Program-made: the position numbers and the translations under genes | Notes under the pieces: model-generated | What the model was told of the DNA's origin: nothing | The model's database searches: none | What the model saw: only the letters and a program-made list of their open reading frames with translations | Part shown: in pieces, positions 5,706 through 7,289 of the stretch | Numbering within the stretch: position 1 is the stretch's first letter | Layout of the letters: each line of letters starts with the position of its first letter | Assembly: GCA_044870185.1 (NCBI GenBank) | Contig: JBIOYL010000283.1 | Location: forward strand, 1-7,289 | DNA length: 7,289 bases | Origin: JBIOYL01 sp044870185 | GTDB taxonomy: Bacteria; Actinomycetota; CALGFH01 | Reading direction: 5' to 3'

Positions 5706-6860
5706 GTGGGGCTGGTGGTGTTTGTTGCGATCACCTTCGGCGGCGTGAACCTCGTGACTGGCAGGTTGGGTCAGAAGCGACGACGTGTCGTCAGCGTTGC
5801 CGTGACGGCGACGAGCACCGTGCTCGTGCTGGCCGGCTTGGTCTTGGCGCTGCTCCCCCTGCGTGATCCCGTCGTCCCGCCGACCCCGGTGGCCGGGCAG
5901 GCGGTGTGGGAGCTGCCCACCGGCTCGCGCATCGCCTACGTGAGGGTGCCGGCCGTCGGCCCACGGAGGCCCGACCCGGTCGTGTTCCTGCATGGTGGGC
6001 CGGGGGTGGCCGACATGGTCGGGGACGCGGCGTACTTCGGGCAGCTGGCCCGCGACGGCTTCGACGTGTGGGTCTACGACCAGGTCGGCGTCGGCCGCTC
6101 GGCACGCCTGCACGACCCGAGGGGGTACACGGTCGGCCGCGACGCCGCGGATCTCGAAGCGATCCGCCAGCGCATCGGCGCCGAGCGGCTCATCCTCATC
6201 GGCTACTCCTACGGCGGCACGGTGGCGGCCGCCTACCTGGCCCAGCACCCCGACCATGTCGAGCGGGCCGTGTTCTCCTCGCCGGGACCGATCCGTTGGC
6301 ATGCCGGCTATACCGGCGGGCTGTCCCGGTTGGACCCTGCCCGGCGCCGTCACCTCTACGCGGCCGTGGCCCAACCTCGAGTATTCCTGGCCTGGCTGCT
6401 CGTACAGGTCAACCCCGTCGCCGCCCACGCCTTCGCCGGCGACCAGGAGCTGGACCGCCGCTTCGATCTGCTCGCCAACCTCGCCGCCCCGGGGCTGTTG
6501 TGCGATAGCCGTGTCCCATGGCCGCGGCTTGGCGGGCTCGGCGCCTACGCCAACCTGGTGCCCCAGGCCCTGCGGGCACCCGCCGGCCCCGACCCTCGCC
6601 CGGCGCTGGGCAGGCTGCACACGCCCACGCTGATCATCAAGGGCTCCTGCGACTACCTGTCGTGGTCCAGCGCGCTGGACTACCGCGCGGCGTTGCCCAG
6701 CGCGCAGCTGGTGTACCTGCGCGGTGCGGGCCACCAGGCCTACGGTGACCAGCCAGCCAGCTATCTGGCCGTCGTGCGGGCCTTCCTGACAGGCAAGCAG
6801 CTGCCCATCGCCCCATACCTGGGCGACGCCGTTCCGCATGACTACGAAGGTCCCAAGTGA
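5706..6860 (+). CDS. Membrane-anchored alpha/beta hydrolase, HGGPG / S33 peptidase-like
   Basis: In this frame 384 aa can be translated from GTG 5706, but that start has no ribosome site; the true start is probably GTG 5576 across a one-base frameshift. Two hydrophobic segments (about residues 1-17 and 28-50) flank a basic loop (GRLGQKRRR), so the catalytic domain is tethered to the membrane, probably facing outward. The hydrolase domain begins near residue 70. It shows the oxyanion motif HGGPG (96-100), YDQVGVGRS (about 122-130), the nucleophile S168 in GYSYGG, D316 in KGSCDYL and H343 in GAGHQAYG, a complete Ser-Asp-His triad. HGGPG with DQxGxGRS is typical of proline iminopeptidase-like S33 enzymes, though esterases and other hydrolases share it, so the substrate is unknown. 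It follows the HTH/Clp_N operon by about 140 bases on the same strand; shared control is possible but not shown. Confidence 0.85.
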   Translation: MGLVVFVAITFGGVNLVTGRLGQKRRRVVSVAVTATSTVLVLAGLVLALLPLRDPVVPPTPVAGQAVWELPTGSRIAYVRVPAVGPRRPDPVVFLHGGPGVADMVGDAAYFGQLARDGFDVWVYDQVGVGRSARLHDPRGYTVGRDAADLEAIRQRIGAERLILIGYSYGGTVAAAYLAQHPDHVERAVFSSPGPIRWHAGYTGGLSRLDPARRRHLYAAVAQPRVFLAWLLVQVNPVAAHAFAGDQELDRRFDLLANLAAPGLLCDSRVPWPRLGGLGAYANLVPQALRAPAGPDPRPALGRLHTPTLIIKGSCDYLSWSSALDYRAALPSAQLVYLRGAGHQAYGDQPASYLAVVRAFLTGKQLPIAPYLGDAVPHDYEGPK

Positions 6861-7002
6861 TGCACCCGGCCTTGGCCAGGTAACAAGCTGTTGCACCACA
6901 CCAGGTGGCGCTCCGGTGGTATCGGTGGAGGCCTGGCGGGAGGCCACCTGCTGGACGGCACCTCCGTGCGATAGTGAGGTTGCGCCGGCGGGAGGTGGTG
7001 GT
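6861..7002. promoter_or_regulatory. Intergenic region with inverted repeat and glycosyltransferase ribosome site
   Basis: No gene is seen. CAGGTGGC (6902-6909) and GCCACCTG (6943-6950) form a perfect 8-bp inverted repeat with a 33-base loop, which could be a weak terminator for the hydrolase gene or a leader structure for the next one. There is no T run. GGAGG at 6991-6995, 7 bases before GTG 7003, is a strong ribosome site. No confident promoter boxes were identified; a GATAGT at 6970-6975 is a possible -10. Confidence 0.35.
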
Positions 7003-7289
7003 GTGCGGATCGTCGTGTTGGCGGTCGGCTCGCGCGGCGACGTGCAGCCGTCCGTGGCGCTCGGGGCCGGACTGCGGGCCCGCGGGTTCCAAGTCACCAT
7101 CGCCTGCCCGGGCGTCTACCGGGGTATGGCCGCGGCCGCCGGGCTGCAGTGTGTGCCGCTGAGCGGAGACCCCCGCGCCGAGCTGGCCACCAGGCAGGGG
7201 CAGATGGTGCTCGCCGCCGGGCGCAATGCCTTCCGGTTCGCCCGCCGCCTGGCCGCGCTGGGCCGGCCGACGCTGGCGCGCTCCCTGGC
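7003..7289 (+). CDS. Glycosyltransferase, GT1/GT28-like (5' part, cut by window edge)
   Basis: The first 95 codons of a gene running off the window. It starts at GTG 7003 after the strong ribosome site GGAGG (6991-6995). The opening MRIVVLAVGSRGDVQPSVAL is the hallmark of the GT-B fold UDP-sugar glycosyltransferases related to sterol glucosyltransferases, macrolide/glycopeptide glycosyltransferases and rhamnosyltransferase-like enzymes. The GSRGDVQP loop lies in the N-terminal acceptor-binding Rossmann domain. This is followed by LRARGFQVTIACPG and AAAAGLQCVPLSGDP, also normal for the family. Such enzymes attach a sugar to a lipid or natural-product acceptor. The donor-binding C-terminal half lies outside the window, so substrate and completeness cannot be judged. 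Confidence 0.85.
   Translation, partial: MRIVVLAVGSRGDVQPSVALGAGLRARGFQVTIACPGVYRGMAAAAGLQCVPLSGDPRAELATRQGQMVLAAGRNAFRFARRLAALGRPTLARSL

Noticed and set aside
5700..7100. 466-codon open frame on the minus strand over the hydrolase and glycosyltransferase start
   Set aside because: Low-complexity composition, no motifs, and it runs across two recognisable + strand genes and the gap between them.

Overview
The window is uniformly GC-rich DNA with the codon bias (G/C at third positions, frequent GTG starts) of a high-GC actinobacterium. I cannot name a genus. Nearly all well-supported genes lie on the + strand. The only minus-strand gene I can support is a decayed one.

Layout. (1) Positions 1 to about 1295 hold a stand-alone IS200/IS605-type element: an intact tnpB (RNA-guided RuvC nuclease family) followed by a right-end hairpin and no tnpA. 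(2) Positions 1296-1759 (minus) are the wreck of a membrane sensor histidine kinase gene. It has a nonsense codon near its start, an internal deletion with frameshift, and an end cut off at the predicted right end of the tnpB element, exactly after the family motif LKWFA. (3) Positions 1934-4480 encode a cytoplasmic GH38 alpha-mannosidase with its zinc and catalytic residues intact. (4) From 4666 there is a compact, apparently autoregulated operon. Two copies of the dyad GTCAA-N6-TTGAC sit exactly on the -35 and -10 of a promoter whose predicted start point is the A of the ATG (leaderless). They are followed by an 81-aa helix-turn-helix protein and a 156-aa Clp N-domain-only protein 3 bases downstream. 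(5) Positions 5576-6860 encode a membrane-anchored alpha/beta hydrolase of the HGGPG (S33 peptidase-like) type. One extra base near 5702 appears to separate its first membrane helix from the rest. (6) From 7003 to the window edge is the start of a GT1/GT28-type glycosyltransferase.

How they fit together. The genes do not form one pathway. The HTH/Clp_N pair is the most coherent unit: a DNA-binding protein and a Clp-type substrate-recognition domain without ATPase, under a doubled operator. The most informative structural point is the tnpB right end abutting a dead kinase gene, because it sets the edge of the element and predicts the guide sequence of its RNA. The mannosidase, hydrolase and glycosyltransferase look like ordinary accessory metabolism or envelope genes. 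No phage, CRISPR, tRNA or rRNA signal was seen.
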